From assembly GCA_036770645.1 (NCBI GenBank), contig DAIPIU010000024.1, positions 1 to 40,815 on the forward strand: DNA of 40,815 nt. The letters run 5' to 3'. The translations under genes were made by a program, and so were the position numbers. The notes under the pieces are model-generated. The model had not been told where the DNA came from. It saw only the letters and a list, made by a program, of their open reading frames with translations, and did not search any database. This stretch comes from Rubrimonas sp036770645. GTDB lineage: Bacteria; Pseudomonadota; Alphaproteobacteria; Rhodobacterales; Rhodobacteraceae. Below, one piece after another: positions 1 through 7,806 of the stretch (position 1 is its first letter; each line of letters begins with the position of its first letter).

Positions 1-1023
1 GTGTGCAACGAGCACGAGATCGTCACCGGCGACTTCACCCGCGACGGGGCCTTCTCGCTGCCGGCCGAGCGGATGCGCCGGGCGCTGGAGGCGCGGGTGG
101 GGCCGGGGGCCGTGGCCTGGCTCGACGCCACGCGGCTGGCCGAGCGGCTGCTGGGCGACGCGCTGTTCGCCAACGTCCTGATGCTGGGGGCGGCCTGGCA
201 GCGCGGCCTCGTGCCCCTGTCGCGCGCGGCGATCCTGCGCGCCATCGAGCTGAACGGCGCGCAGGTCGAGGGCAACGCGCGCGCCTTCGAGATCGGGCGC
301 TGGGCCGTCGCCCGCCCGGAGGAGGCCCGCGCCGCGCTCGGGCCCGCGGAGGCCCCGGCGGAGACGCTCGACGCCCTGATCGACCGCCGCGCCGAATTCC
401 TGCGCGGCTACCAGTCCGCGCGCTGGGCGCGGCGCTACCGCGAGGCGGTGGCGGCGGTGCGCGCGGCCGAGGCGCGCGTCGCGCCGGGGTCCGGGGCGCT
501 GGCGGCGGCGGCGGCGGCGCGCGGCCTGTTCAAGCTGATGGCCTACAAGGACGAATGGGAGGTGGCGCGCCTGCACGCCGAGACGCTGGAGGCGGCGGTG
601 GCCGAGCGGTTCGAGGGCGTGACGCGCATCGAGTTCCACCTCGCGCCGCCCCTTCTGGCGCGCAAGGGGCCGGACGGGCACCCGCGGAAGACGACCTTCG
701 GGCCGTGGATGCTGCGGCTGTTCAAGGCGATGCGCCACGGCAAGGTGCTGCGCGGCACGCCCTTCGACCCGTTCGGCTGGACCGCGGAACGAAGGGGCGA
801 GCGCGCCGCCATCGCCGCCCACCGCGCGGATCTCGACCGGCTCTGCGCGGAACTGACCGCGGCCAACCTGCCCGTCGCGGTCGAGATCGCGGCCCTGCCG
901 CTGGAGGTCCGGGGCTTCGGCCATGTCAGGGCGGCCGCGGCCGACCGTGTCGCCGACCGCCGCGCCGCGCTGTGGGCCGCCTTCGCGGCGGGCGACGCGC
1001 CGGTGGCGCAGGCGGCGGAATAG
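1..1023 (+). CDS. Indolepyruvate ferredoxin oxidoreductase, C-terminal part (5' end outside window)
   Basis: The frame is open from the first base, so this is the last 340 residues of a longer protein; the GTG at base 1 is an internal codon. Residues near 183-190 (YKDEWEVA) and near 304-309 (VRGFGH) match the C-terminal region of the large fused thiamine-diphosphate indolepyruvate:ferredoxin oxidoreductases, which are well over 1,000 residues long. The family converts aryl pyruvates from aromatic amino acid transamination to aryl-acetyl-CoA with ferredoxin as acceptor, in the cytoplasm. The catalytic thiamine and iron-sulfur regions lie upstream and cannot be checked. The gene ends 12 bp before the stop of the convergent AEC transporter, with no clear terminator between. 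Confidence 0.85.
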   Translation: MCNEHEIVTGDFTRDGAFSLPAERMRRALEARVGPGAVAWLDATRLAERLLGDALFANVLMLGAAWQRGLVPLSRAAILRAIELNGAQVEGNARAFEIGRWAVARPEEARAALGPAEAPAETLDALIDRRAEFLRGYQSARWARRYREAVAAVRAAEARVAPGSGALAAAAAARGLFKLMAYKDEWEVARLHAETLEAAVAERFEGVTRIEFHLAPPLLARKGPDGHPRKTTFGPWMLRLFKAMRHGKVLRGTPFDPFGWTAERRGERAAIAAHRADLDRLCAELTAANLPVAVEIAALPLEVRGFGHVRAAAADRVADRRAALWAAFAAGDAPVAQAAE

Positions 1024-1035
1024 CCGCCGGCCCCC

Positions 1036-1983
1036 TCAGCCGACCGTCGGGCCGCCCAGCGCCCAGAGCCACAGCGTCACGGTCAGCACCGCCGCGGCGG
1101 TGCTCAGCAGCACGCTGCTGGCCGCGGCCCCTTGCGCGCGCGCGTACATCGCCGCGAAGACATAGCCGTTCATGCCCACCGGCATGGCGGCCGTCACCAC
1201 CGCGGCGCGCACGCTCTCGACCGGCAGGCCGAACACCAGATCCGACAGCGCATAGGCGATGGCCGGGTGCAGCAGCGTCGACAGCGCCGCCACGGTCGCC
1301 GCCTCTCCCAGGTCGGCCTTCAGGCCATAGCGCGTCAGCGCCCCCCCGATGCCGAACAGCGCGACGGGCAGCGCGGCCGACGCCACCATGTCCACCGCCG
1401 CCATGGCGAAGGCGGGCAGCGCGACGCCGGATAGGTTCAGCGCGAAGCCGCAGGCCAGCCCGATGGTCAGCGCGTTCGAGAACATCGCCGCCGCCGCGCG
1501 CTTGGCCGTCGCGACCGGCCCCGCTCCGTCGCGGCGCGCGATCTCCATGGTCACGATGCCGAGCAGGTAGCAGAAGGGCGCGTGGATCGAGATGATCACG
1601 AAGTTCGGGGCCAGCGCCTCGGTCCCGAAGGCGCGCGCCATGATCGGCAGGCCCAGCAGCACCGAATTCGAGAACAGCGCGCAGAACCCGATGGCCACCG
1701 CCTCGCCCGGCGTGCGGCCGAAGACCCGCCGCGCGACCGCGATGGCGGCGACGAAGCTGGCGACCGCGCCGGCGTAGAAGGACAGCAGCAGCCGCCAGTC
1801 GAACTCCCGCCCCAGATCCAGCCGGTAGATCGCGCCGAACAGCAGCATCGGCACGGCGAAGCGCACGGTGAAGGACAAAAGCCCGTCGATGGCCCCGTCG
1901 GCGAACAGCCGCGCGCGCGTCAGCGCATAGCCCGCGCCGACGATCAGGAACACCGGCGCGACGACCGCGAGGACGCCGCCCAC
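1036..1983 (-). CDS. AEC (auxin efflux carrier) family transporter
   Basis: The 315-residue product is almost entirely hydrophobic, with about eight to ten membrane segments. It opens with an N-terminal helix (VLAVVAPVFLIVGAGYALTR) typical of the AEC family, and a mid-protein turn with Asn and Pro (residues near 95-105, SNSVLLGLPI) matches the family's broken helix. AEC proteins are secondary transporters of organic acids or malonate-like compounds in the inner membrane; the substrate cannot be told from sequence. The start is a GTG 5 bp after the stop of the upstream metallo-hydrolase gene, so it is probably the last cistron of the minus-strand run from 6756. Auxin export is not implied by the family name in bacteria. 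Confidence 0.85.
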   Translation of the reverse strand: MGGVLAVVAPVFLIVGAGYALTRARLFADGAIDGLLSFTVRFAVPMLLFGAIYRLDLGREFDWRLLLSFYAGAVASFVAAIAVARRVFGRTPGEAVAIGFCALFSNSVLLGLPIMARAFGTEALAPNFVIISIHAPFCYLLGIVTMEIARRDGAGPVATAKRAAAAMFSNALTIGLACGFALNLSGVALPAFAMAAVDMVASAALPVALFGIGGALTRYGLKADLGEAATVAALSTLLHPAIAYALSDLVFGLPVESVRAAVVTAAMPVGMNGYVFAAMYARAQGAAASSVLLSTAAAVLTVTLWLWALGGPTVG

Positions 1984-1988
1984 CCCCG

Positions 1989-2789
1989 TCAGGCCTCGAA
2001 GCGCAGGATCATGCCGTCATGGGCGGGATCGACATGGGCGGGGGTCTCGGCCGCGACGCGGTCGTGGTCGAGGTCGATGTGCATGTTGGTGATCACCGCC
2101 CGGCCGACCCGCGCCCGCTCGATCCACTCCAGCGTCTGGGCGAGGTGGCTGTGGGTGTAGTGCGGCTCGTAGCGCAGGGCGTCGACGATCCAGCACTCGG
2201 CGCCCGCCACCGCCTCCCAGGCGTCCGCGCTCATGGCCGAGACGTCGGGCAGATAGGCCACCGGCCCGATGCGGAAGCCCAGCGCCGTGCAGCCCGGCCC
2301 ATGCGCGACGCGAAAAGGGCGGGCGGTCACCGGGCCGCCCTCGCCGGGCACGGTCACGGGCCCCTCGATCAGGTTCATGTCGAGGATCGGGTCGTAGAGG
2401 CTGCCCGGCGGCTGCTCGAAGGCGTAGCCGAATCGGGCGCGCAGCGTCGCGGCCGTGGCCTCGTCGGCCCAGACGGGCAGGCGGGCGCGTCGGTTGAAGG
2501 CGATCTGGCGCAGGTCGTCGATGCCGTGGACATGGTCGGCGTGCTCGTGCGTGAACAGCACGCCGTCCAGCAGCCCGACGCCGGCATCCAGCAGCTGGTC
2601 GCGCATGTCGGGCCCGGCATCCACCAGCACCCGCGTCGCCGCCTCGCCCTCCAGCCGCTCGACGAGGATCGCGCAGCGGCGGCGGCGGTTCTTCGGATTG
2701 GCCGGGTCGCAGGCCCCCCAGCGCCCGCCGAGCCGCGGCACGCCGCCCGAGGAGCCGCAGCCGAGGATGGTGACGCGCAGCTCGGCCAT
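1989..2789 (-). CDS. MBL-fold metallo-hydrolase, PhnP-like
   Basis: This 266-residue protein belongs to the metallo-beta-lactamase fold. An N-terminal CGSSGGVPR block (residues 11-19), the metal motif H81-x-H83-x-D85-H86, a later VAHGPG histidine and a C-terminal ITNMHIDLDH segment all match the PhnP/RNase Z-like phosphodiesterase branch. Members are cytoplasmic hydrolases of cyclic or simple phosphodiesters; the physiological substrate of this TatD-linked version is unknown. The ATG overlaps the tatD stop codon by one base (TGATG), so the two are translationally coupled. No phn genes are nearby, so a role in phosphonate use is not supported. Open frames continue well upstream, but the coupling and the conserved N-terminus fix this start. 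Confidence 0.88.
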   Translation of the reverse strand: MAELRVTILGCGSSGGVPRLGGRWGACDPANPKNRRRRCAILVERLEGEAATRVLVDAGPDMRDQLLDAGVGLLDGVLFTHEHADHVHGIDDLRQIAFNRRARLPVWADEATAATLRARFGYAFEQPPGSLYDPILDMNLIEGPVTVPGEGGPVTARPFRVAHGPGCTALGFRIGPVAYLPDVSAMSADAWEAVAGAECWIVDALRYEPHYTHSHLAQTLEWIERARVGRAVITNMHIDLDHDRVAAETPAHVDPAHDGMILRFEA

Positions 2790-3589
2790 CAGGCGGCGGC
2801 CCGGCGCGCGGCGCGGGGGAACAGCCGGTCGGCATTGGCGCTGGTGGCCGCGGCGAAATCCTCGGGCGCGACGCCGAACGCCTCCGCGCCGACCCGCGCC
2901 GTCAGCGCGACATGGGCGGGCTCGCAGCGCTTGCCGCGATGGGGCGGCGGCGCGAGATAGGGCGCGTCGGTTTCGACGAGGATCCGGTCGAGCGGCGCGT
3001 CGGCGAAGATGGCGCGGAGACCGCCCGATTTCGGGAAGGCCGCGACGCCCGACATGGACAGGTAGAAGCCCAGCGACAGCGCCGTCTCGGCCAGCGCCCG
3101 CCCGGAGCTGAAGCAGTGCATGACCGCGCCGAAGGGCCCCGCCGCGTGCTCGCGGGTCAGGATGCGCGCCATGTCGTCGTCCGCGTCGCGCGAATGGACG
3201 ACGATGGGCAGGCCGGTGCGCCGCGCCGCCTCGATGTGCAGCAGCAGCGCCGCCTCCTGCGCCGCGGCGCTGTCGCGGCTGTAGTGGTAGTCGAGCCCCG
3301 TCTCGCCCAGCGCCACCAGCTTCGGGTGCGCCGCCAGCGCCGCGAGATCCTCGACCGCGAAGGGCGCATGCTCGGCCGCGTGCATCGGGTGCACGCCCGC
3401 GGCGTAGAACACGCCCGCATGCGCGTCGGCGATGGCGCGCGCGGCGGGCTCGGCCGGCAGGGTCGTGGCGATGGTGACCATGCGCGTCACGCCGGCGGCC
3501 GCGGCGCGCGCGATCACGGCGTCGAGATCCGCCGCGAAGGCGGGGAAGTCGAGATGGCAATGGCTGTCGACCAGCTCGGCCGGCGGCAT
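2789..3589 (-). CDS. tatD: TatD family metal-dependent deoxyribonuclease
   Basis: The 266-residue product is full length for TatD hydrolases (TIM barrel, amidohydrolase superfamily). Metal ligands are visible in order: H10 and H12 (DSHCHLD), E96 (GETGLDYHY), H132 (VVHSRD), H158 (MHCFSS) and D208 (VETDAPYL). The family has 3'-5' exonuclease or AP-endonuclease-type activity on DNA and is cytoplasmic. An AGGGAG ribosome site lies about 8 nt before the ATG. It follows holB by 30 bp and overlaps the downstream hydrolase by one base. The tmk-holB-tatD-MBL order is common in Rhodobacterales and supports the calls of all four genes. Confidence 0.95.
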   Translation of the reverse strand: MPPAELVDSHCHLDFPAFAADLDAVIARAAAAGVTRMVTIATTLPAEPAARAIADAHAGVFYAAGVHPMHAAEHAPFAVEDLAALAAHPKLVALGETGLDYHYSRDSAAAQEAALLLHIEAARRTGLPIVVHSRDADDDMARILTREHAAGPFGAVMHCFSSGRALAETALSLGFYLSMSGVAAFPKSGGLRAIFADAPLDRILVETDAPYLAPPPHRGKRCEPAHVALTARVGAEAFGVAPEDFAAATSANADRLFPRAARRAAA

Positions 3590-3619
3590 GGGGCTGGCTC
3601 CCTGCGCGTGATCCGGCCG

Positions 3620-4729
3620 TCACGCGCCGCGCAGGGCCCGCGCGGCGACCGCGTCGATCTGCGTCCAGATATCGAGGAGAGTCGCCGCAGGGTCAAGGTT
3701 GACCGCCCGGGCGCGGGCCCCCTGCGCCTCGACCGCCTGCGCCGTATCGGCCCAGAGCCGCGCGCGGGGCAGGTCGGGCGCGAGACGGCGCGCCAGCGCC
3801 GCCTCGCCCGGCGCGGCCTCGGGGCCCGGGCCCGCGACCCCCGCCCGCGCCAGCCGGCGCAGCAGCGTCGCGGTCAGCGACAGCGTCAGGGCGAAGCGCG
3901 CCTCGGCCTCGCGCCCCGAAGCGGCCTCGGCCAGCCCGACCAGCGCCCGGCGGTCGAGCCCCGGCGCGCCGGCCGCCAGCCGCGCGAGCCGGGCATAGAG
4001 CGCCGGCCCGTCCTCGGCCAGCAGCCGCAGCGCCTCGCCCGGCGACCCGCCCGCCAGCGCCGCCAGCGCCGCGGCCTCGGAGGTCGGGACGGACGCGCCC
4101 GCCTGCGCCGCGGCCGCGGCGAGGTCCGCCGGGCCCAGCGGCGCGAGGTCGAGCGTGCGGCAGCGCGAGCGGATGGTGGGCAGCAGCCCCCCCGGCGCAT
4201 GGGCGACCAGCAGCAGCAGGCTGCGCGGCGGCGGCTCCTCGAGGATCTTCAGCAGCGCGTTGGCCGATTGCGGGTTCAGCTCGTCCGCGGCGTCGACGAT
4301 GGCGACGCGCCAGCCGCCATCGGCCGCGGTCAGGCGGAACAGCCGGTCGCGCAGGGCGCGCGCGGTCTCGGCGGCGATGGCGCGGCCCCAGCGCTTCGCC
4401 TTCGGGTCCCACGCCCGCCGCAGCACCGCCAGCCGCGGCTCGGACCCCGCCAGCATCCGCCGCGCGACGGGATGGCCGGGATCGACATCGAGCGTCGCGG
4501 GCGGCGGGCCGTCGGGGGCCGCCAGCAGCGCGCGCGCGATGCGGTAGGCCAGCGTCGCCTTGCCCACGCCGCGCGGCCCGCGCAGCAGCCAGCCATGCGG
4601 CAGCCGGCCCGACGCCCAGGCCGACAGGAAACCCGCCTCGGCCGCCCCCTGCCCGATCAGCCGCGCGGTCTCGACCGGATGCGGCGCGCCGGGCACGCGG
4701 TCGGGGGCGTCGTCCTCGGCCTCGCTCAT
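3620..4729 (-). CDS. holB: DNA polymerase III delta' subunit
   Basis: The 369-residue protein has an AAA+ clamp-loader core. It carries a Walker A motif GPRGVGKAT (residues 51-59), the SRC-type segment IRSRCR and the conserved LLKILEEPP box. Delta' is a structural clamp-loader subunit that helps load the beta clamp during replication. No zinc-binding cysteine cluster follows the Walker A region, unlike in E. coli delta'. The frame stays open 75 bp further upstream, but that extension is Pro/Arg/Ala-rich and unlike the family, so the ATG giving MSEAEDDAP was chosen. No strong ribosome site is visible at either start. The 142 bp between tmk and this gene hold nothing recognisable. Confidence 0.93.
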   Translation of the reverse strand: MSEAEDDAPDRVPGAPHPVETARLIGQGAAEAGFLSAWASGRLPHGWLLRGPRGVGKATLAYRIARALLAAPDGPPPATLDVDPGHPVARRMLAGSEPRLAVLRRAWDPKAKRWGRAIAAETARALRDRLFRLTAADGGWRVAIVDAADELNPQSANALLKILEEPPPRSLLLLVAHAPGGLLPTIRSRCRTLDLAPLGPADLAAAAAQAGASVPTSEAAALAALAGGSPGEALRLLAEDGPALYARLARLAAGAPGLDRRALVGLAEAASGREAEARFALTLSLTATLLRRLARAGVAGPGPEAAPGEAALARRLAPDLPRARLWADTAQAVEAQGARARAVNLDPAATLLDIWTQIDAVAARALRGA

Positions 4730-4871
4730 CCCGGCAGGCCGCGGGGTTGCGGGCGCGGGGCGCCCGGGTGCCGCGGGCGCGGGGCGCGGGGACGGGCATC
4801 GCACATGGCGCCCGCCCCGGCCCGCAGGGCGCGTCCGGTCCGGGGCGCGGGCGAGAGGCCCCGGGGCGCGC

Positions 4872-5531
4872 TCATCCGCCCAGCCCGGCGCGGGGGGACA
4901 GCGCGGCCCAGGCGCGGGCGAACACCGCCTCGGCGGGGCCCTCGGCGTCGATCAGCGCGCAGCGCCCGGGCTCGGCCGCCGCGATGGCCCGGAACGCGCC
5001 GCGCAGGGCGGACTGGAAGCCGCCGCCCAGCCGCTCGAAGCGCTCAGGCCCGCCGCGCGCCGCGCCGCGCGCCAGCGCCGCCTCGGGCGCGAGGTCGAAG
5101 ACCAGCGTGAGGTCGGGGTCCAGCCCGATGGCCGCCGCATGCAGCGCGTCCACCTCGGCCCGCGTCGGCCCGGCGGCGCCCGCGCCGGCATCCGCGCCGC
5201 GGGCGGCGGTCTGGTAGGCCCGGGTGCTGTCCACATAGCGGTCGCACAGAACCACGTCGCCGCGCGCCAGCGCCGGGCGGATCACCCGCTCGACATGGTC
5301 GCGCCGGGCTGCGGTGAACAGCAGCAGCTCGGTCCAGGCCGACCACCGTCCCGGCGCGCCCTCGACCAGCAGGGCGCGGATCTGCTCGGCCCCGGGGCTG
5401 CCCCCGGGCTCGCGCGTCGCGGTGACGGCGCGCCCCGCCTCGCGCAAGGCCCGCGCCAGCAATGCGCCCTGGGTGCTCTTGCCGGCCCCGTCCGTGCCCT
5501 CCAGCGTGACGAACAGCCCCGATGCGGTCAC
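4872..5531 (-). CDS. tmk: Thymidylate kinase
   Basis: The 219-residue protein phosphorylates dTMP to dTDP. The P-loop EGTDGAGKST is at residues 11-20, the TREPGGSPGAEQ segment that contacts the dTMP phosphate follows, and the DRYVDST box is intact. Length is typical (about 205-220). Translation starts at GTG, 7 bp after the dac stop codon, so it is probably cotranscribed with dac; the three residues before the conserved SGLFVTLEG support this start. The reading order dac-tmk-holB-tatD joins cell-wall and replication functions, as in relatives. Confidence 0.95.
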   Translation of the reverse strand: MTASGLFVTLEGTDGAGKSTQGALLARALREAGRAVTATREPGGSPGAEQIRALLVEGAPGRWSAWTELLLFTAARRDHVERVIRPALARGDVVLCDRYVDSTRAYQTAARGADAGAGAAGPTRAEVDALHAAAIGLDPDLTLVFDLAPEAALARGAARGGPERFERLGGGFQSALRGAFRAIAAAEPGRCALIDAEGPAEAVFARAWAALSPRAGLGG

Positions 5532-5538
5532 GGCGGGG

Positions 5539-6756
5539 TCACGGCGCGGCGGGCGGCGTCACGGGCAGCAGCAGGCTCGCGGCGGCGAGGATGCGCGTCA
5601 GCGCCCCGCCCGGGGCGACATCCTCGGTCGCCACCAGCGGGTGCTCGACCGGCGCGACGCCCGGGGCCTCGACCACCAGCGCCCCCAGGCGCTGGCCCCG
5701 GGCGATGGGCGCGGGCACCGGCCCGTCATAGCGCACAAGCGCGCGCACCGCGTCGGCGTCGGCCGCGGGCACGGTCACCACCACGTCGCGCTCGGGCGCG
5801 AGCCCGACGCGCTCCCGCGCCCCGATCCAGACCGCGGCCTCGGCCACCGGCTCGCCCGCCCGCCAGGCGGCGCCGGTGCGGAATTCGCGATAGGCCCAGA
5901 GCGCCAGCTTCTCGGCCTCGACGGCGCGCTCGCGCGGCGAGGTCAGCCCGGCCACCACCACCGCCACCCGGCGCCCGTCGCGCTCGAGCGTGGCGGTCAG
6001 GCCGTATCCGGCCTCCTGCGTGTGGCCGGTCTTCATGCCGGTGGCCCCGATGTCGCGATACAGCAGCGGGTTGCGGTTCTCCTGCCGGATGCCCTCCCAG
6101 GTGAACTCGCGGATCGAGAACAGCGGGTGGAACTGCGGGAATTCGGTGACGATGCGCGTCGCCAGCCGCGCGAGATCGCGCACGCTCATGCGGTGGCTCT
6201 CGCCGGGCCAGCCGGTGGCGTTCTCGAAGCTGGAATGCGTCAGGCCGATCTCGGGCGCGCGGCGGTTCATCTGCGCGGCGAAGGCCTCCTCGCTGCCGGC
6301 CAGCGCCTCGGCGAACACCAGGCAGGCGTCGTTGCCCGACTGGACCGTGACGCCGCGCAGCAGGTCGTCGACGCGGATGCTGTCGCCGACCTTCACGAAC
6401 ATCTTCGATCCGCCCTTGCGCCATGCGGTCTCGCTGACCGGCAGGCGGTCCTCCAGCGACATCCGGCCCCCGGCGATGGCCTCGAACACCATGTTCAGGG
6501 TCATCAGCTTGGACATCGAGGCCGGCGGCAGCGGCTCGTCGGCGTTCTTCTCGAGCAGCACCGCGCCCGATTCGATGTCGACGACGATGGCGGCGCGCGC
6601 CGGCGTCTCCAGCGCCCGGGCGGGCGGCGGTGCGAGGGCGAGGGCCAGGGCGAGGGCGAGGCCGGGCGCGATGGCGAACGGCGCGTGGGCGGGCGAACCC
6701 GCCGCCCGGATGCGGGCGCGAAGGGCCGCAAGGATGCGTGTCGCAAGGCGGGTCAC
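5539..6756 (-). CDS. D-alanyl-D-alanine carboxypeptidase (DacA/DacF type, class C low-mass PBP)
   Basis: The 405-residue precursor is an exported serine carboxypeptidase that trims peptidoglycan pentapeptides in the periplasm. All three penicillin-binding motifs are present: S80-M-S-K83, S140-G-N142 and K242-T-G244. A long N-terminal region with a hydrophobic core (residues about 28-42, LALALALA) and PARA at 45-48 looks like a signal peptide. The C-terminus (about 385-400) has a short hydrophobic stretch that may be the membrane anchor. The start is a GTG with GGAG about 9 nt upstream. It heads the run that includes tmk, holB and tatD. Confidence 0.93.
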   Translation of the reverse strand: MTRLATRILAALRARIRAAGSPAHAPFAIAPGLALALALALAPPPARALETPARAAIVVDIESGAVLLEKNADEPLPPASMSKLMTLNMVFEAIAGGRMSLEDRLPVSETAWRKGGSKMFVKVGDSIRVDDLLRGVTVQSGNDACLVFAEALAGSEEAFAAQMNRRAPEIGLTHSSFENATGWPGESHRMSVRDLARLATRIVTEFPQFHPLFSIREFTWEGIRQENRNPLLYRDIGATGMKTGHTQEAGYGLTATLERDGRRVAVVVAGLTSPRERAVEAEKLALWAYREFRTGAAWRAGEPVAEAAVWIGARERVGLAPERDVVVTVPAADADAVRALVRYDGPVPAPIARGQRLGALVVEAPGVAPVEHPLVATEDVAPGGALTRILAAASLLLPVTPPAAP

Positions 6757-6867
6757 GGGGGGCGTCTCCGCTCGGGGGCATCGGCCCCCGCGCGGGCGGC
6801 GGCCGGGCGCGACGCTAGCGCATCGCCCCCGGGTTGCAAACGGGCGGCACCGCGCCCGGCCGGGCCG

Positions 6868-7062
6868 TCAGGCGAGCCGGCGGCCCTTGATCTCGCGCGC
6901 GACCAGCCACGCGACCGGCAGGGCGAGCACCGCGCCCAGCCCGGCCGCCGCGCCGATGCCGACGCCGTTGTAGAGGCTCTCGACCACCAGCGTGACGGTG
7001 ATGAGCGCGCCCATCAGGGTGGGGGCGATGATGACGTAGAGCAGCGCGACGATGCCGGGCAT
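6868..7062 (-). CDS. Small two-helix membrane protein of unknown function
   Basis: The product is 64 residues with two hydrophobic helices (about 3-26 and 34-56) and a short charged tail, AREIKGRRLA. The ATG is preceded by GAGGGAGG at good spacing; a longer open frame of 107 residues exists, but its extra N-terminus is not membrane-like and lacks a ribosome site. Similar small proteins are widespread in Rhodobacterales and are sometimes misnamed CTP synthetase; nothing here supports an enzymatic role. It is transcribed away from the exported glutathione peroxidase gene and reads toward dac. Confidence 0.65.
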   Translation of the reverse strand: MPGIVALLYVIIAPTLMGALITVTLVVESLYNGVGIGAAAGLGAVLALPVAWLVAREIKGRRLA

Positions 7063-7147
7063 GGCGGCCTCCCTCGGTTTCGATTCCACACCGCCATTCT
7101 GTGCAAAGGCGACTCCGCCTGCCTTGATTTGGCGCAAGCCCGCCGAT

Positions 7148-7176
7148 TTGCCTCGGGGCCTCCCGCCGCCCATATC
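7148..7176 (+). promoter_or_regulatory. Candidate sigma-70 promoter for glutathione peroxidase
   Basis: TTGCCT, 17 bp, CATATC. The predicted start near 7184 leaves a leader of about 25 nt that contains the AAGGGGGAGAG ribosome site before the ATG at 7209. Hexamer matches are partial, so this is an inference. Confidence 0.4.
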
Positions 7177-7208
7177 CACGGTCAACCGCACAAGGGGGAG
7201 AGACGCGC

Positions 7209-7787
7209 ATGATCCGCCGCATGGTCCTCGGGGCCTTCGCCGCCGCGCTGGCGGCGCAATCCGCCGCCTCGGCGCTGGCCGGGCAGGCCGCCGCGCCCAC
7301 GGGAGAGACCGCCCATGCCTTCGCCTTCACCGACATCGACGGCGCGCCCCTGCCGCTCGCGCAGTTCGCCGGGCGGCCGGTGCTGGTCGTGAACACGGCT
7401 TCGCGCTGCGGGTTCACCGGCCAGTACGCCGGGCTCCAGCAGCTCTGGACGCGCTATGGCGAGGCGGGGCTGGTGGTGATCGGCGTGCCCTCGGACCAGT
7501 TCAACCAGGAGCTGGGCACCGAGAGCGCGGTCAAGGATTTCTGCGAGCTGAACTTCGGCGTCACCTTCCCGCTGACGGCGATCAGCGCCGTCCGCGGCGA
7601 GGACGCGCACCCGTTCTACGCCTGGGCGGCGCGCGAGCTGGGCCCCGCGCAGGCCCCGCGCTGGAACTTCCACAAATACCTCGTCGACGGCGAGGGCCGC
7701 CTCGCGGCCGCCTTCGGCACCGGGGTCGAGCCGACCGCGCCGCAGGTGGTGTCGAAGATCGAGGCGCTGCTGCCGCCGAAATCCTGA
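7209..7787 (+). CDS. Glutathione peroxidase, exported
   Basis: The 192-residue protein reduces peroxides with thiols. The peroxidatic cysteine is C67 in NTASRCGFTGQY, with Q97 and W152-N153 completing the usual catalytic set (WNFHKYLV). A signal peptide is evident: MIRR, a hydrophobic stretch from 5 to about 22, and ALAG near 22-25, so it probably works in the periplasm. The family block normally reading PCNQF here reads PSDQF, so the usual resolving cysteine is absent; C112 in KDFCELNFG might serve instead. A strong AAGGGGGAGAG site precedes the ATG. It converges with argE 20 bp downstream. Confidence 0.92.
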   Translation: MIRRMVLGAFAAALAAQSAASALAGQAAAPTGETAHAFAFTDIDGAPLPLAQFAGRPVLVVNTASRCGFTGQYAGLQQLWTRYGEAGLVVIGVPSDQFNQELGTESAVKDFCELNFGVTFPLTAISAVRGEDAHPFYAWAARELGPAQAPRWNFHKYLVDGEGRLAAAFGTGVEPTAPQVVSKIEALLPPKS

Positions 7788-7806
7788 GGCGGGCCGCCGG
7801 CCGGCG

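Noticed and set aside
1989..2789. phnP symbol for the first MBL gene
   Set aside because: Similar fold and motifs, but no phosphonate genes nearby and the tatD linkage indicates a different, unnamed housekeeping role.
2912..5110. Very long open frame on the plus strand opposite tatD, holB and tmk
   Set aside because: Arg/Gly/Ala-rich translation with no family motifs; it is the antisense shadow of GC-rich genes with clear motifs on the minus strand.
7165..7180. ATATCCACG as a DnaA box
   Set aside because: Isolated, two mismatches, and explained as part of the glutathione peroxidase promoter region.
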